A stretch of DNA of 64,000 nucleotides from Siphonodentalium dalli (lineage: Eukaryota > Mollusca > Scaphopoda > Gadilida > Siphonodentaliidae), in assembly GCA_032622095.1 (NCBI GenBank), contig CP136064.1:215152205-215216204 (forward strand), in the 5' to 3' direction. The position numbers and the translations under genes are program-made. Each line of letters begins with the position of its first letter. Positions within the stretch are counted from its first letter, which is position 1. Positions 47,126-58,460 of the stretch are shown piece by piece. The notes below the pieces were generated by a model. That model searched no databases. It was not told the DNA's origin and worked only from the letters and a program-made list of their open reading frames with translations.

Positions 47126-48250
47126 CTGGGACCCTATATCACCGATGCTGCTCTTGTATGAGCTGGTAATGCATTAATGGGGCCCTATATAACTGATGTT
47201 GCTCTTGTGTGAGCTGGTAATTAAATGCATTAATTTGCATTAGTGGGGCCCTATATAAATAATGATGTGATTGTATGAGCTGGTAATAAATTAATTGGCA
47301 TTGCAATGGCCCTATATAACTGATGCTGCCCTTATATGAGCTGGAAAAGCATTACTGGGGCCTATATAACTGATGCTGCTTTTTTATGAGCTGATAATGC
47401 ATGAATTGGCATTAATGGGGCCCTATATAAATAATGATGTGGTTGCAGGAGCTGTTAATGTATTAATTGGCATTACAATGGCCCTATATCATATAACTGA
47501 TGCTGCCATTGTATGAGCTGGTAATGCATTACTGTGGCCCTATATAACTGATGCTGCCCTTGTATGAGCTGGTAATGCATTACGGGGGTCCTATATAACT
47601 GATGTTGCCCTTGTGTGAGCTGGTAATGCATTACTGGTGCCCTTTATAACCGATGCTGCTCTTGTATGAACTGGTAATCCATTAATGGAACCTTATATAA
47701 CCGATGCTGCTCTTGTTTCAGCTGGTAATGCAGCAATCACCATTACTACGAGCATTACTGTGCCCTATATAAATAATGATGTGCTTGTATGAGCTGGTAA
47801 TGCATTAATTGTCACTACTGGGCCCTATATAACTATGCATGCTGGCATGATGCTGCCATTGTATGAACTGGTAATGCAGTAATCAACATTACTGTGGGCC
47901 TATATAACTGATGCTGCTCTTAATATGAACTGGTAATGCAGTAATCGGCATTACTGGGGCCTTATGTAAGTGATGGTGTCATTGTGTGAGCTAGTAATAC
48001 AACACAGGCACTGTATATAACTGGTGCTGCTCTTGTGTGAGATGGTAAAGCATCAATCGGTCCCATGCAGTGTTGCCAATTAATGCATCGTCAGTTCACA
48101 CAAGAACAGCATCTGTTAAATAAGGACAAATGGGGTCCCAGTAATCCATTACCAGCTCATACAAGGGCAGCATCAGTTATATAAGGTCAAATGTGGTCCC
48201 GGTAATGCTAATTAAGCATTACCAGCTCCTACAAAAGCAGCATCAGTTAT
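47125..48250 (+). repeat. About 60-bp tandem array with internal inversion
   Basis: Units read ggccctatataactgatgct, gctcttgtatgagctggtaa, tgcatta. From about 48065 the units are in reverse orientation (ttaccagctcatacaagggc, agcatcagttatata). Confidence 0.88.
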
Positions 48251-48329
48251 ATAATGTCACTTTTATCCTTGACTGTACTAAGCTTGCTGAGCTTGGCCAT
48301 GTACCCCACACAGCGTTCGACAAAATATG

Positions 48330-48765
48330 TTGAACGAGATAAAAAAAAAAGTATTGCAAGATATTATCTCGTTTAAACGAGATAAAAAAAAGTATTTCAA
48401 GTTATTATCTCGTTTAAACGAAATAAAAAAAAGTATTTCAAGTTATTATCTCGTTTAAACGAGATAAAAAAAAAGTGTGGCAAAATATTATCTCGTTTAA
48501 ACGAGATAAAAAAAAGTTTCGCAAAATATTATCTCGTTTAAACGAGATAAAAAAAAGTATTTCCAAGTTATTATCTCGTTTAAACGAGATAAAAAAAAAG
48601 TGTGGCAAAATATTATCTCGTTTAAACGAGATAAAAAAAGTATCGCAAAATATTATCTCGTTTAAACGAGATAAAAAAAAAGTATTTCAAGTTATTATCT
48701 CGTTTAAACGAGATAATAACTTGAAATACTTTTTAAAAAAGTGTGGCAAAATATTATCTCTTTTA
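48330..48765 (-). repeat. Inverted palindromic satellite, about nine units
   Basis: The same 20-bp palindrome with A-run linkers (aaaaaaagtatttcaagtta), the mirror image of the left array. The last palindrome is broken by the inserted element. Confidence 0.92.
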
Positions 48766-50743
48766 CAGGGCCTGGAACCTACGTCATAAAACAAAGTTTT
48801 TCACCGAAAAATGGCGGCTGCTCGGTGCGACTCGAAGTGAATATTTATCGTTTTTGCAAACTATGTACAGAAACCACTAAAAAAATCATTGCTTATGAGC
48901 TGTAAAACATTGTTTGCTAGCTCACAGTCATCTATACCGAGATATATATGGAACGGTTGTAAAGATTATCGCGTTCAGGTGGTTTCCGTCACCAATTTTC
49001 GAGGCATGTTTCAGAGTTTTGAAATGGTAACGCCTACATTGGCTTTTAAAACTGGAATTGTGACATAAATGGTAACGCCTACATATAATCAACATTTGAT
49101 TCCAAAATCGGCAATTTGGCTGAATTCTTTCTTTCACTTGCCGAATATCACAATTAGTTTTAGGACTAGTGAGTAGTGTATGCCTTCACAGTTAATTGAA
49201 CTTATGGAAGCGCAAGAGTATAATTCTTCCCTGGCTAAGATCCCCCGAATATTGCCAAGGCGAATCGGTATACATCGGCTCAAAAGTAGACTGATTCACT
49301 TGTGGCAGGCTAATTAATACGTTTTTCACAGAATTACTATCACAAGACATAAATAAATAAAATAGTAAGTAATTATATGACCTTTATATATCAATATTAT
49401 TATAGGGAATAAGAAAAAATGTCATTCTGGTTGATGCATCATATATAATTATAGGCTATGCCATCCAATCAGGGGGGGGGGGGGTCGGAAAAAAATTCCA
49501 GGCACGTATGATGGGGTGGGTGGGTGTCTCTCTGGTCCGAAAAGCAGTTTTTTCCATGTGCCAAATGTTTTTCTCCATTTCTGCTATTGAGTCTTATTTT
49601 GATGTGTGTTGAACAGAAACAGGTCATATATAGTTAATAGCAATGCCATACTATATATAGAGGTTATCAGAAGTTGGATCAGTTGCACAATGGCCAACAA
49701 TAACCCAAAATCAACTTGATAGAACAAGAAACTGCGCTATTGGAAAAATAAAATTTAATCAGGATTCCATCTACTGATACAACAAAATAAGAATAACTAT
49801 GCAGAACTCAGCTGAAAATAAGCAATAAAATGAAAGCACACTTGACCATATGTGACATGGAAAAAAAGATATAATAAATAATGGAATAAAATAGACTTTT
49901 GACAATGTAAAACATAAAATATTAACATATAAATTGAAGGCCAGCCGGGCCAGCTTGAACAATTTCAAATTGTTTTCCAAGTTAATGTGGATCAGCTTGT
50001 AATGTTAATCACAGTAACAAAGATTTTATTGTCACTGATATCGTGAGCAAAAAAGAAGCGAGATTGGGCTATCCATCCATATGTTATTCCCAATTATTAC
50101 GAAGCCTATTACTTCAGGCAGTGGCTACCTGCCTGCCATTACATGCTCATATAACATGTTTCCTCAGTTCTGGTTTCTGAGATGCCCCAAGAAGAGTCAT
50201 GCGGGTATATCATGGTTATGTTTGGTATTAGCATTATTCTTCAAACTGGGATGAACTGGGATGAACATTTGTATTTCCACATGTTTTGATAAACAATTTG
50301 GTTCAAGCAATATATCACATAGCAAATATCAAAATATCAAATAATCTGAAATGTGTTGTACCATGTAGTCTGTAGAATACTCAAATGTGATTATGTGACT
50401 AGATCATGTGACTATATATTATGATAATGAATGTTAATAAAAACTTTGGCACTCTGCCTATCCCTAGAAATGTGATTATGTTGACACATTTCTTGATTAA
50501 TGACACTTATATGATAAATTCAAATAGTATCGTTATCTTCATTATGCACTGTTCTATTAAAATCTCGCGCAATAAACTATGATAATGCAGGATAATCAGG
50601 GATAATCAGCTATTTGGTTGGTCAATTGATAATTTTCTCAAATTTAGGGGGTGGGTGTCCAAAACTGACTGGAAAAAAATTCCTGAAACGGACAAAAAAG
50701 GGTGAGTGTCCAAAATTTCCTGGAAAAAAATGCCGGAAACGGC

Positions 50744-51362
50744 AAGATACATTCACATAGCAAATTTCAAGTCGATAGCTCCACCCGTTTCCGAGATCTG
50801 GTCTGCGCATGCGCGAAGCTTGCGTCGCACGGGCTCGGCGACCCGATAAAATTCGTATCCGGGGCAAGATACATTCACATAGCAAATTTCAAGTCGATAG
50901 CTCCACCCGTTTCCGAGATCTGGTCTGCGCATGCGCGAAGCTTGCGTCGCACGGGCTCGGCGACCCGATAAAATTCGTATCCGGGGCAAGATACATTCAC
51001 ATAGCAAATTTCAAGTCGATAGCTCCACCCGTTTCCGAGATCTGGTCTGCGCATGCGCGAAGCTTGCGTCGCACGGGCGAAGCTTGCGTCGCACGGGCTC
51101 GGCGACCCGATAAAATTCGTATCCGGGGCAAGATACATTCACATAGCAAATTTCAAGTCGATAGCTTCACCCGTTTCCGAGATCTCGTCTGCGCATGCGC
51201 TGCACGGGCGTCGCACTGGCTCGCCAATACGACAACGACGACCGCCTGGTCAAACTACACACACGTACCAAGTTTCGTCCCGATCGGTCGAGAATCGTAG
51301 ATTTGTATAAATGACAGACAAACAGACAGACAGACAGAGGTCTTCAAAATATATATGAGACT
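50744..51362 (+). repeat. 122-bp CpG-rich array, block 1, with GACAGACA tail
   Basis: Units contain gcaagatacattcacatagc, aaatttcaagtcgatagctc, ccgtttccgagatctggtct, gcgcatgcgcgaagc and gggctcggcgacccgataaa. There are three or four copies, one with a small internal duplication at 51056-51085. It ends in agtttcgtcccgatcggtcg, then (acag)n and gaggtcttcaaaatatatat. Confidence 0.9.
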
Positions 51363-51990
51363 AGCCGATGAGCCCGACGTTGTCCGGGCTATTCAAAAAC
51401 CAAATTTCAAGTCGATAGCTCCACCCGTTTCCGAGATCTGGTCTGCGCATGTGCGAAGCTGGCGTCGCACGGGCTCGGCGACCCGGTAAAATTCGTATCC
51501 GGGGCAAGATACATTCACATAGAAAATTTCAAGTCGATAGCTCCACCCGTTTCCGAGATCTCGTCTGCGCATGCGTGAAGCTGGCGTTGCACGGGCTCGG
51601 CGACCCGATAAAATTCGTATCCGGGGCAAGATACATTCACATAGCAAATTTCAAGTCGATAGCTCCACCCGTTTCCGAGATCTCGTCTGCGCATGCGCGA
51701 AGCGGGCGCCGCACGGGCTCGGCGACCCGATAAAATTCGTATCCGGGGCAAGATACATTCACATAGCAAATTTCAAGTCGATAGCTCCACCCGTTTCCGA
51801 GATCTCGTCTGCGCATGCGCGAAGCGGGCGCCGCACGGGCTCGCCAATACGACAACGTTCACCGCCCGGTCAAACTACACACACGTACCAAGTTTCGTCC
51901 CGATCGGTCGAGAATCGTAGATTTGTATAAATGACAGACAGACAGACAGACAGACAAACAAACATACAGACAGAGGTCTTCAAAATATAT
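51363..51990 (+). repeat. 122-bp CpG-rich array, block 2, with GACAGACA tail
   Basis: It starts with gatgagcccgacgttgtccg, the head typical of family J repeats, then four units as in block 1 and the same tail. This gives two complete elements in tandem, each of head, units and tail. Confidence 0.88.
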
Positions 51991-52849
51991 ATGAGATTAT
52001 CAAATAGTATATTGGCATCTCTATAACAGCCATTTGTCAAATGATTTGTGTATAGTAACGCATTTAACTGAGTGTGTATATGTGAAAACGATTGTTAATA
52101 GTTCGTCTACCGGATTATACGGATGGTGACTCAATTGTGAGTGCAAACAGGCCAATATTATGTGAGCGTTAACGCGATGTGGGCGTTACCATTAATAGAC
52201 AAATTCATAAAAATTCTTTGTGTCTTAAGAAATTTACAAACAAACTACGGGAAAGTAAATTTTTTGTTATTGATTCAAATTTTAGCATTTATAATATCCC
52301 GAAACTCAATGTATACGGTTTTTAAATGAGTTTAGGGCGCGGAGAAGATGAAATGTTGGCGTTAACACCTGCACGAAAATAGGAAATCGGACGCGATTTT
52401 GAATTGCGAACGCGAAATTCGCATTATAAGCAATTCTTAACGATTTTCGGTTTCTGTATTTGTCGAGATTTGCAGGTGGCATAGCTCCTTTGCTTATAAT
52501 ACTACATCGAAATCGATTGTATTTATTTAAAAAACGATGTCGAAGTAGCGAGTCGAACTTTATTTACAGTTATTTTGATGTAGGGTTACCCTTCCGGTGA
52601 CGTAGGTTCCAGGCCCTGTTTTAAGCGAGATAAAACAAAAGTATCGCAAAATATTATCTCGTTTAAACGAGATAAAACAAGTATTTCAAGTTATTATCTC
52701 GTTTAAACGAGATAAAAAAAAGTATTTCAAGTTATTATCTCTTTTTTTTTGCCACACAGAGATAAAAAAAAGTATTTCAAGTTATTATCTCGTTTAAACG
52801 AGATAAAAAAAAGTATCGCAAGTGGGACTTACGGGGCTCCGTACAAACC

Positions 52850-53256
52850 AGGACAAACATAAGATTAGCGATAGTCATGGTACAAAGGCTAGCACCAGGG
52901 CCAGGTGTTAATTAACTATGGCTTACTCTGTCTCTTTGGTAATTACACATCATTGGGTTGTTTTTACAAATTAGTCTTTCTACGGACCACTTTTTATGCA
53001 TTGGAACGGCGGCACTCCCACTTACCATATACCGGTACATATGTCTTACCTCAGAAGTAAATTAATTGAAGTACAACACATTCCAATAGTCTTTGGATCA
53101 GACGACGAAGCAGCTATATACTTTGTGCTAGTACATCAGAATTCCAAAATGTATTGCAGGGGTGTTTAATTTTGTTCCCATTTTTACTAGTTATTTTACA
53201 AATTTCTATTTTTTGCTTAGGAATGTCTGTGGTTTCTGTGATGGATTAAGTAATCA
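52850..53256. other. Spacer, nothing recognised
   Basis: No features seen. Confidence 0.4.
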
Positions 53257-53398
53257 CAAGTGTAGAATTATACATGATACATTTGGTGCTCGCTATGCAT
53301 ACCACATTCATAAAGCGGCTGAAACTTCAGAGTGTAGAATTATACATGATAAATTTGGTGCTGGCCATACCACATTCATAAAGCGGCTGAAACTTCAC
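53257..53398 (+). repeat. About 70-bp tandem pair
   Basis: agtgtagaattatacatgat, ttggtgct and cattcataaagcggctgaaa occur twice in succession; the first unit has a 4-base extra stretch (atgc). Confidence 0.85.
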
Positions 53399-54298
53399 AA
53401 AACCCAGACTTTCCAGAGGATAGATATATATACAGGTATACTACGAGTCTACAATAACGTCAGCTTCTACTTATGGTATTGATGTTATTAGCTTTTACTT
53501 TGATTCTCACTTGGCAGCCATATCTAACCATATATTATAGCTATACAGTACATAGCTATATATATAGCTATTATAGCCATGTATACCATTTAAATATAGG
53601 CGCCTGAGAGCTGGGCTGTCGCCCAGTGCATACCCCCACGTGGCTTACCACCTAATGTGGACATACCATTACCCTAAGCAGAAACATCACTGGACCGTGA
53701 CCACTCTGAATGACACCAATGCATGGCCTCTTTTTTTTTCTAGAGCTGACGTTGTGTTGGACATCCTTACTAAATTTCATTGAAATCTGATAACCTTTGG
53801 CTGAGACATCTGCTCGGACAGACAAACAAAAAACAACATTACCAGATGAACAAAGGGGAATAACTCAATAGCGAAAACAAGTTTACCAACATCACTGGAA
53901 ACTTCTCTGAAAGCCCTACTGATGGCCAACATCCTTACTGCCTGCCCATTGAGCAACCGTGCTGACCTTGGCATATTAATGTACTTAATACTGATTGTAC
54001 TTACTAATATTGTATTTAGATTATTGATACGCACTACCAGTATAACGGTGATCCTAATATATACTTAGCTTCATGTATCATCTCTCCTGGGTGCCGAGAT
54101 GCATTTGGCGTCTAATTCCGTTTCTATATTCACTGCACCATGATTTAAAACCATAATGTAAAATTTTTATTATGACTGAGGCATTATTGTATACACCATT
54201 TATCACACTTCTTTCCTACCTACTTCACTATCTTTCCTACGTATTTCACTATCTTCTCCCTTCTATCACTCCTCCATCTTTCTTATTCCTGCACTCGC
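53399..54298. repeat. Spacer with a family G relative
   Basis: 53755-53955 contains acatccttactaaatttcat, cggacagacaaacaaaaaac and ccagatgaacaaaggggaat, a diverged unit of array G. The rest is AT-rich. Confidence 0.55.
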
Positions 54299-54823
54299 TT
54301 AAAGGCCCACTTAATTTTTCGAACACCAGATCACATTATATACAACATATTCCACATTATATATATTATGGTATATAAATTATATACCATTTGAAACAGG
54401 AAGCTCCAAAACATTGTATTATCAACTGATGCAGTCGAATAAACTGGGAAACATTTTTTTTGTCGAGGTACTGAGGTGAGCTCTGTGATTAATTTTGATC
54501 CAGTCTGTACTATAAAGTCTATTATTCTCAATGGAAGGGGAATAACTCTATCTCTTAGTTTGAATTCTGATGCATTCTGGGTTGACAAGGGGAGGGGGAA
54601 GTCTTGGAATGAATTTGAGAATCTCTCTCACTTGGTGGACACTCCAAGGCCACAGGCTGTTCCGTATTCTGGTGGAATATATATATTTTTGGTTCCTCTT
54701 ACAAATGGTATATAATATGGGATACGTTGTGTATAATGTAATCTGGTCATTCTAATGGTATATACTATGGGATATGTTGTGTATAATGTAATCTGGTCAT
54801 TCAAAAATTAAGTGGGCCTTTAA
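54299..54823. mobile_element. Family A TTAA MITE, complete (525 bp)
   Basis: TTAA at 54299-54302 and 54820-54823. TIRs AAGGCCCACTTAATTTTT and their complement. A short internal tandem (atggtatataatatgggata) lies near the right end. Confidence 0.88.
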
Positions 54824-55846
54824 CTAATTTCTCCATTTATTTGAAAACACAGAACAATATTCAAATTCCCGTCCTCTTTACCCTGTTGCTGTCTGTATTG
54901 ACACTCGGGGTAACATTACAAGAGGAAAGGATTTTTATAAAAGCCACAGGCTCATGGCTTGTTATCCAATCCTCATTTGAACTATTTGTTTTTTTCTCTA
55001 TGTATAATTGTCAATGTTCAAATATATATTGTTTACACTAACATCCTTACCACATTTCATTGATATTTGATCACCTACTCAGATAGACGATAAGAAAGAC
55101 AGATGAACAGACGGATAGAGTCAGATGGAGGACCGGATGCATGTAATCAAGTTTACCCACCATTCACTTCATTCATGGGGTATTATATAATTAGATGGGG
55201 TATTATATAATTGGAGATGGGACCTATGAATACATTGTAATCGTCGCCAACCCAGTCAATGAGCAAACAGGACACAAAACTTTTTTCAAGTGTCACAGAC
55301 CTATGCAATAATATCAATTGTTAGCCGACATCATTACCCCAATCTCTACAATCTTTATCAGGACCTGTAATGTTCATATCAGTCACAAGACATATTTCAA
55401 TCTGATAACTTTAAGAGATTTTAAGAGAAATACTGTATTACCCATCACTGAAATAGGCTTACTTACACTAAAAGTGGGCACAGGAAAAATCCCTACAGCT
55501 GAGATATTGCTGAATTGATTTGAACCATACCTCCCAATGACGTGACAGTAATACAGTGTATTTCTCACCAGATCAAGCAAATGTAGGGAATCATTGTAAA
55601 TATTGAAAACATTTTTGAAATGCAAACAGAAGACGTACAATTATTCATGATTTTTAAATCACAAACTGTACCAACATTTATAATTTGAAGATGAGAAGAC
55701 TTCGCCGTGGGTCTTAACATGCTCCCATCACCCATCCAACACTCTTGTGATGGCATACCCATTTTGCAGCAGTACAAATAGTAATAATGCTTAATCATTT
55801 TTTGGGCACTAAATTTCGCAGGTTCACAAAACTGGTATTATGTTAC
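54824..55846. other. Spacer with a family G-type tail
   Basis: 55040-55140 has acatccttaccacatttcat and agatgaacagacggatagag, a degraded relative of array G. 55176-55212 has a direct repeat of agatggggtattatataatt. No gene recognised. Confidence 0.5.
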
Positions 55847-56098
55847 CAAGCCTTGAAATAGTGTCTGTCAATTGCAGAATGAGGTCCCCAGAGGGTGAAT
55901 TTAGTGATGATACCCCGCATAGCGGGCTAGCATCACCAAATTCACCCTCTGGGGACCTCATTCTGCTTACAACTCAGCAGAATGAGGTTCCAAGAGGGTG
56001 AATTTGGTGATGCTAGCCTGCTATGCAGGGTAGCATCACTAAATTCTCCCTCTGGGGACCTCATTCTGCAAATGACAAACACACTATTTCAAGGCTTG
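55847..56098. mobile_element. hAT-like MITE family B, intact, exact 8-bp target duplication
   Basis: CAAGCCTTGAAATAGTGTCT through atttcaaggcttg (252 bp), flanked by TATGTTAC at 55839-55846 and 56099-56106. This is the reference copy for the family in this window. Confidence 0.92.
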
Positions 56099-56106
56099 TA
56101 TGTTAC

Positions 56107-57233
56107 CCAGGTTACTACTCTTTTGTAAGTTCTCCTGATTGCAAACCTTCATACGAAATTAAGTTGAGATCTTATATGCCTGGATAGACAAAGAATCTTA
56201 ATTTCAAAATACTAAACAAAGGAGGAGAACTCTAGAATGAAAAATGCCCCATAGCAATGCCAAAGAATAGAGTGTTTCAAATATGAATTTATTATTGTCA
56301 AGTGATGAGATAATCCTGACAGATGAATGTATGCTATGCAGATAACAGTATATAATGCTAACAATAAATAATAAACAAAGTGCGTTTAGTGAGGCACCAA
56401 CTCAAAACAATGCAACAAGTTTATACAATTGCAATGAATTAACGGTGGGAAAATTAAAACCCAGATGCCAGACGGTCTCATTCAATTTTGTTATCCTATG
56501 GATTTTGAGTACAAGGGTCCCAGCTTCATAAAATTGGTACCTCCATACATATGGTCATGCATAAAATCGCTACTAAGGTATCCAGGATTGTGATAGGTTA
56601 ACAGATTATCTACAGAATTCTAAATAAATATATTTAAATAAAAATCTACTGTCAATTTTCTCATCTCAAAATCAGTTAATTTGTTTTTGAGAGTGCATAT
56701 TCACTAATTTTGCATTTATAAAAATTCTATTATATCTTATTCTATTGTTTAGCCTCTCAATGATTTTGGGTTTTCAATTTGGCCAATGTTTCTGAAATGG
56801 CCAAAAGATGTTTCTGGTCAACACAAACGCTGGTCCACATAGCCGAATATCTGGTCAATAAGTGTGCGATATAACATGAAAAAAAAAATGATTTTATATT
56901 TATAATTTTATCTAATTAGGTCCCAGCAGAGATTTTTGCATTGCTCTCTTGCATTGCTCTCTTTCATTGCTCTTTTATGATCTATGATAGTATGGGAGCT
57001 GGAAATTCATGATATTCTCCCAAATAGAAACTGTAATGTCCAAATATTTAAAATATATATATACACCAAAATTTTACTTCTGGCATGCAATCAAATGCCT
57101 ATGGACAGGGGCCAAATCAAATTCACTATCAGAAGGCTTCCAAACAATGTACAAGGTATATTGCTAAACAGTCAATATTGCAGACTTTAAAACTGGACCT
57201 GCAGTTTTAATTGCATCACAACACTTCTACGGC
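56107..57233. other. Spacer downstream of the Sp-like gene
   Basis: AT-rich with no recognised repeat. ttgcattgctctctttcattgc-type short repeats lie near 56935-56975. Confidence 0.4.
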
Positions 57234-57239
57234 TTTATT
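57234..57239 (-). terminator. Candidate poly(A) signal for the Sp-like gene
   Basis: AATAAA on the minus strand is followed within 25 bases by a GT-rich stretch (gtagaagtgttgtgatg). It would give a 3' UTR of about 1.1 kb including the minisatellite. I saw no earlier AATAAA after the stop. Confidence 0.4.
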
Positions 57240-57936
57240 GAAAACATTGCTTTTGCCGCAACTAATTTGGAGAGCTGCTGATTGTTTTTGACAGGGAGTC
57301 AGGGACATTAATTTCTCTTTTCGGGTCAATTCTTCGGTTTGGCCTACCTTGTAGGAAAATTTAGCAATCCCTCCATCACTGCTTGTAATCATTTTAAAAT
57401 AATAATTGTTTCGAACCGAGTCTGACAAGATTGTCACAAAATAAAATTAACTTGGGTAAATCTCCTGGATACCCATTTGTAAAAGTTACTAGCTTTATAC
57501 ATCTCATCATTAATTTTGAAATGATGTAAATTTTATATGAATGTCCAAACAATTGACTCTAAGATCTTTCTTCAATGTATTAAATAACACTCTATATGTG
57601 CTTGCATTAAATTTAAATAATGGGCTGAATGTTACATTGAAACTGATTTCACTGGGTATTATTTTTCTTGGGATGAAGTAGTTTTATCAAATGACTGTTT
57701 GGCAGTGATTCATGTCACAGATCAACATAATGGGATTTCCCTACTAGGATTGCACTGATATTGCCATCTGATCACTGTTGAGATAGCTTTGTTCCAGGAT
57801 CTCCAATTACAAAGAACATCTAAGATTCTAGCACCAAACAATTATTCACTGTCTCCAAAAAACCGATCCATAAATCACAACTTGTTTGAGTAAATTCCTG
57901 AATTCATGTCTTCATCCAGGTGTCACACAACATTTC

Positions 57937-58375
57937 ATGTCTGAATTGTCTGTGCTATTATATCTTCCACTGTCATAATTGTCTGCGCTATGCCTCTTCT
58001 ACAGCCGGAGCCACAATTCATATCTGAATTGTCTGCGCTATTGTCTCTTCTACAGCCAGAGCCACGTTTCATGTCTGAATTGTCTGCGCTATTGTCTCTT
58101 CTACAGCCAGAGCAACGTTTCATGTCTGAATTGTCTACGCTATTGTCTCTTCTACAGCCAGAGCCACGATTCATGTCTGAATTGTCTGTGCTATTGTCTC
58201 TTCTACAGCCAGAGCCACGATTCATGTCTGAATTGTCTGCGCTATTGTCTCTTCTACAGCCAGAGCCAGGATTCATGTCTGAATTGTCTGCGCTATTGTC
58301 TCTTCTACAGCCAGAGCCACGTTTCATGTCTGAATTGTCTGTGCTATCGTCTCTTCTATTGCTTGGGCCACATTG
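57937..58375 (-). repeat. 51-bp minisatellite, about 8 units, covering stop codon and start of 3' UTR
   Basis: Units are recognised on the plus strand by ctgaattgtctgcgctattg and tcttctacagccagagccac, repeating every 51 bases. The central copies are nearly identical; those at 57937-58020 and 58327-58375 are diverged. Because 51 is divisible by 3, several frames stay open through it by chance. In the frame of the terminal exon every unit carries a TGA. Confidence 0.9.
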
Positions 58376-58460
58376 AACTGGTGATTCTGAGAATTTTCAC
58401 TCGACATACTTTCTGTGTGTTCGTTCAGACTTCTCTCATCCACTTCCTGCTTGATGTTGT
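58324..58460 (-). CDS. Terminal coding exon of the Sp-like gene, running into a 51-bp minisatellite
   Basis: The acceptor is cttttgcag at 58463-58461. The exon encodes [11 protein letters not shown], then a Ser/Asn/Gln-rich stretch, and ends [10 protein letters not shown] before TGA. The last 15 or so codons and the stop are themselves the first, diverged unit of the tandem array that continues as 3' UTR. Confidence 0.72.

Larger units (their letters stand above)
48766..52618. mobile_element. Nested 3.85 kb element, CAGGGCCTGGAACC termini, target duplication TTTTA
   Basis: A 21-bp identical TIR (CAGGGCCTGGAACCTACGTC plus A) starts at 48766 and ends at 52618, flanked by TTTTA at 48761-48765 and 52619-52623. 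It interrupts a palindrome unit of the surrounding foldback. Inside both ends is ggtaacgcc(t/c)acat in opposite orientation (about 49065 and 52180). No transposase was recognised. A 122-bp array sits near its right end. Confidence 0.85.
46761..52843. mobile_element. Foldback element with GTTTAAAC palindrome arrays, 6-bp target duplication
   Basis: TACGGAGCCCCGTAAGTCCC at 46761 and its complement ending at 52843 are flanked by CAAACC at 46755-46760 and 52844-52849. Inward of the left terminus are eight units of tatctcgtttaaacgagata spaced by aacttgaaatac-T8 linkers. Then comes a tandem array of about 60-bp units (47125-48250) that changes orientation near 48065, then about nine inverted palindrome units (48330-48765) and a few more before the right terminus. 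A 3853-bp element is inserted at 48766. Without it the foldback is about 2.2 kb. Confidence 0.88.

Noticed and set aside
46794-48765. CRISPR-like array of short identical repeats with regular spacing
   Set aside because: The repeat is a perfect palindrome with homopolymer linkers instead of unique spacers, and the setting is a eukaryotic transposable element.
46908-48789. Frames reading SFKRDNI/RLNEIKK repeats
   Set aside because: These are translations of the GTTTAAAC palindrome array and its linkers.
50622-51933. Overlapping frames of 84-163 codons with high Arg/Ala content
   Set aside because: All arise from the 122-bp CpG-rich units on both strands. They are repeated copies with no conserved domain.
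57216-57437. 73-codon minus-strand frame as another exon of the zinc-finger gene
   Set aside because: It lies after the in-frame stop, lacks splice signals that connect in phase, and overlaps the likely 3' UTR end. No domain recognised.
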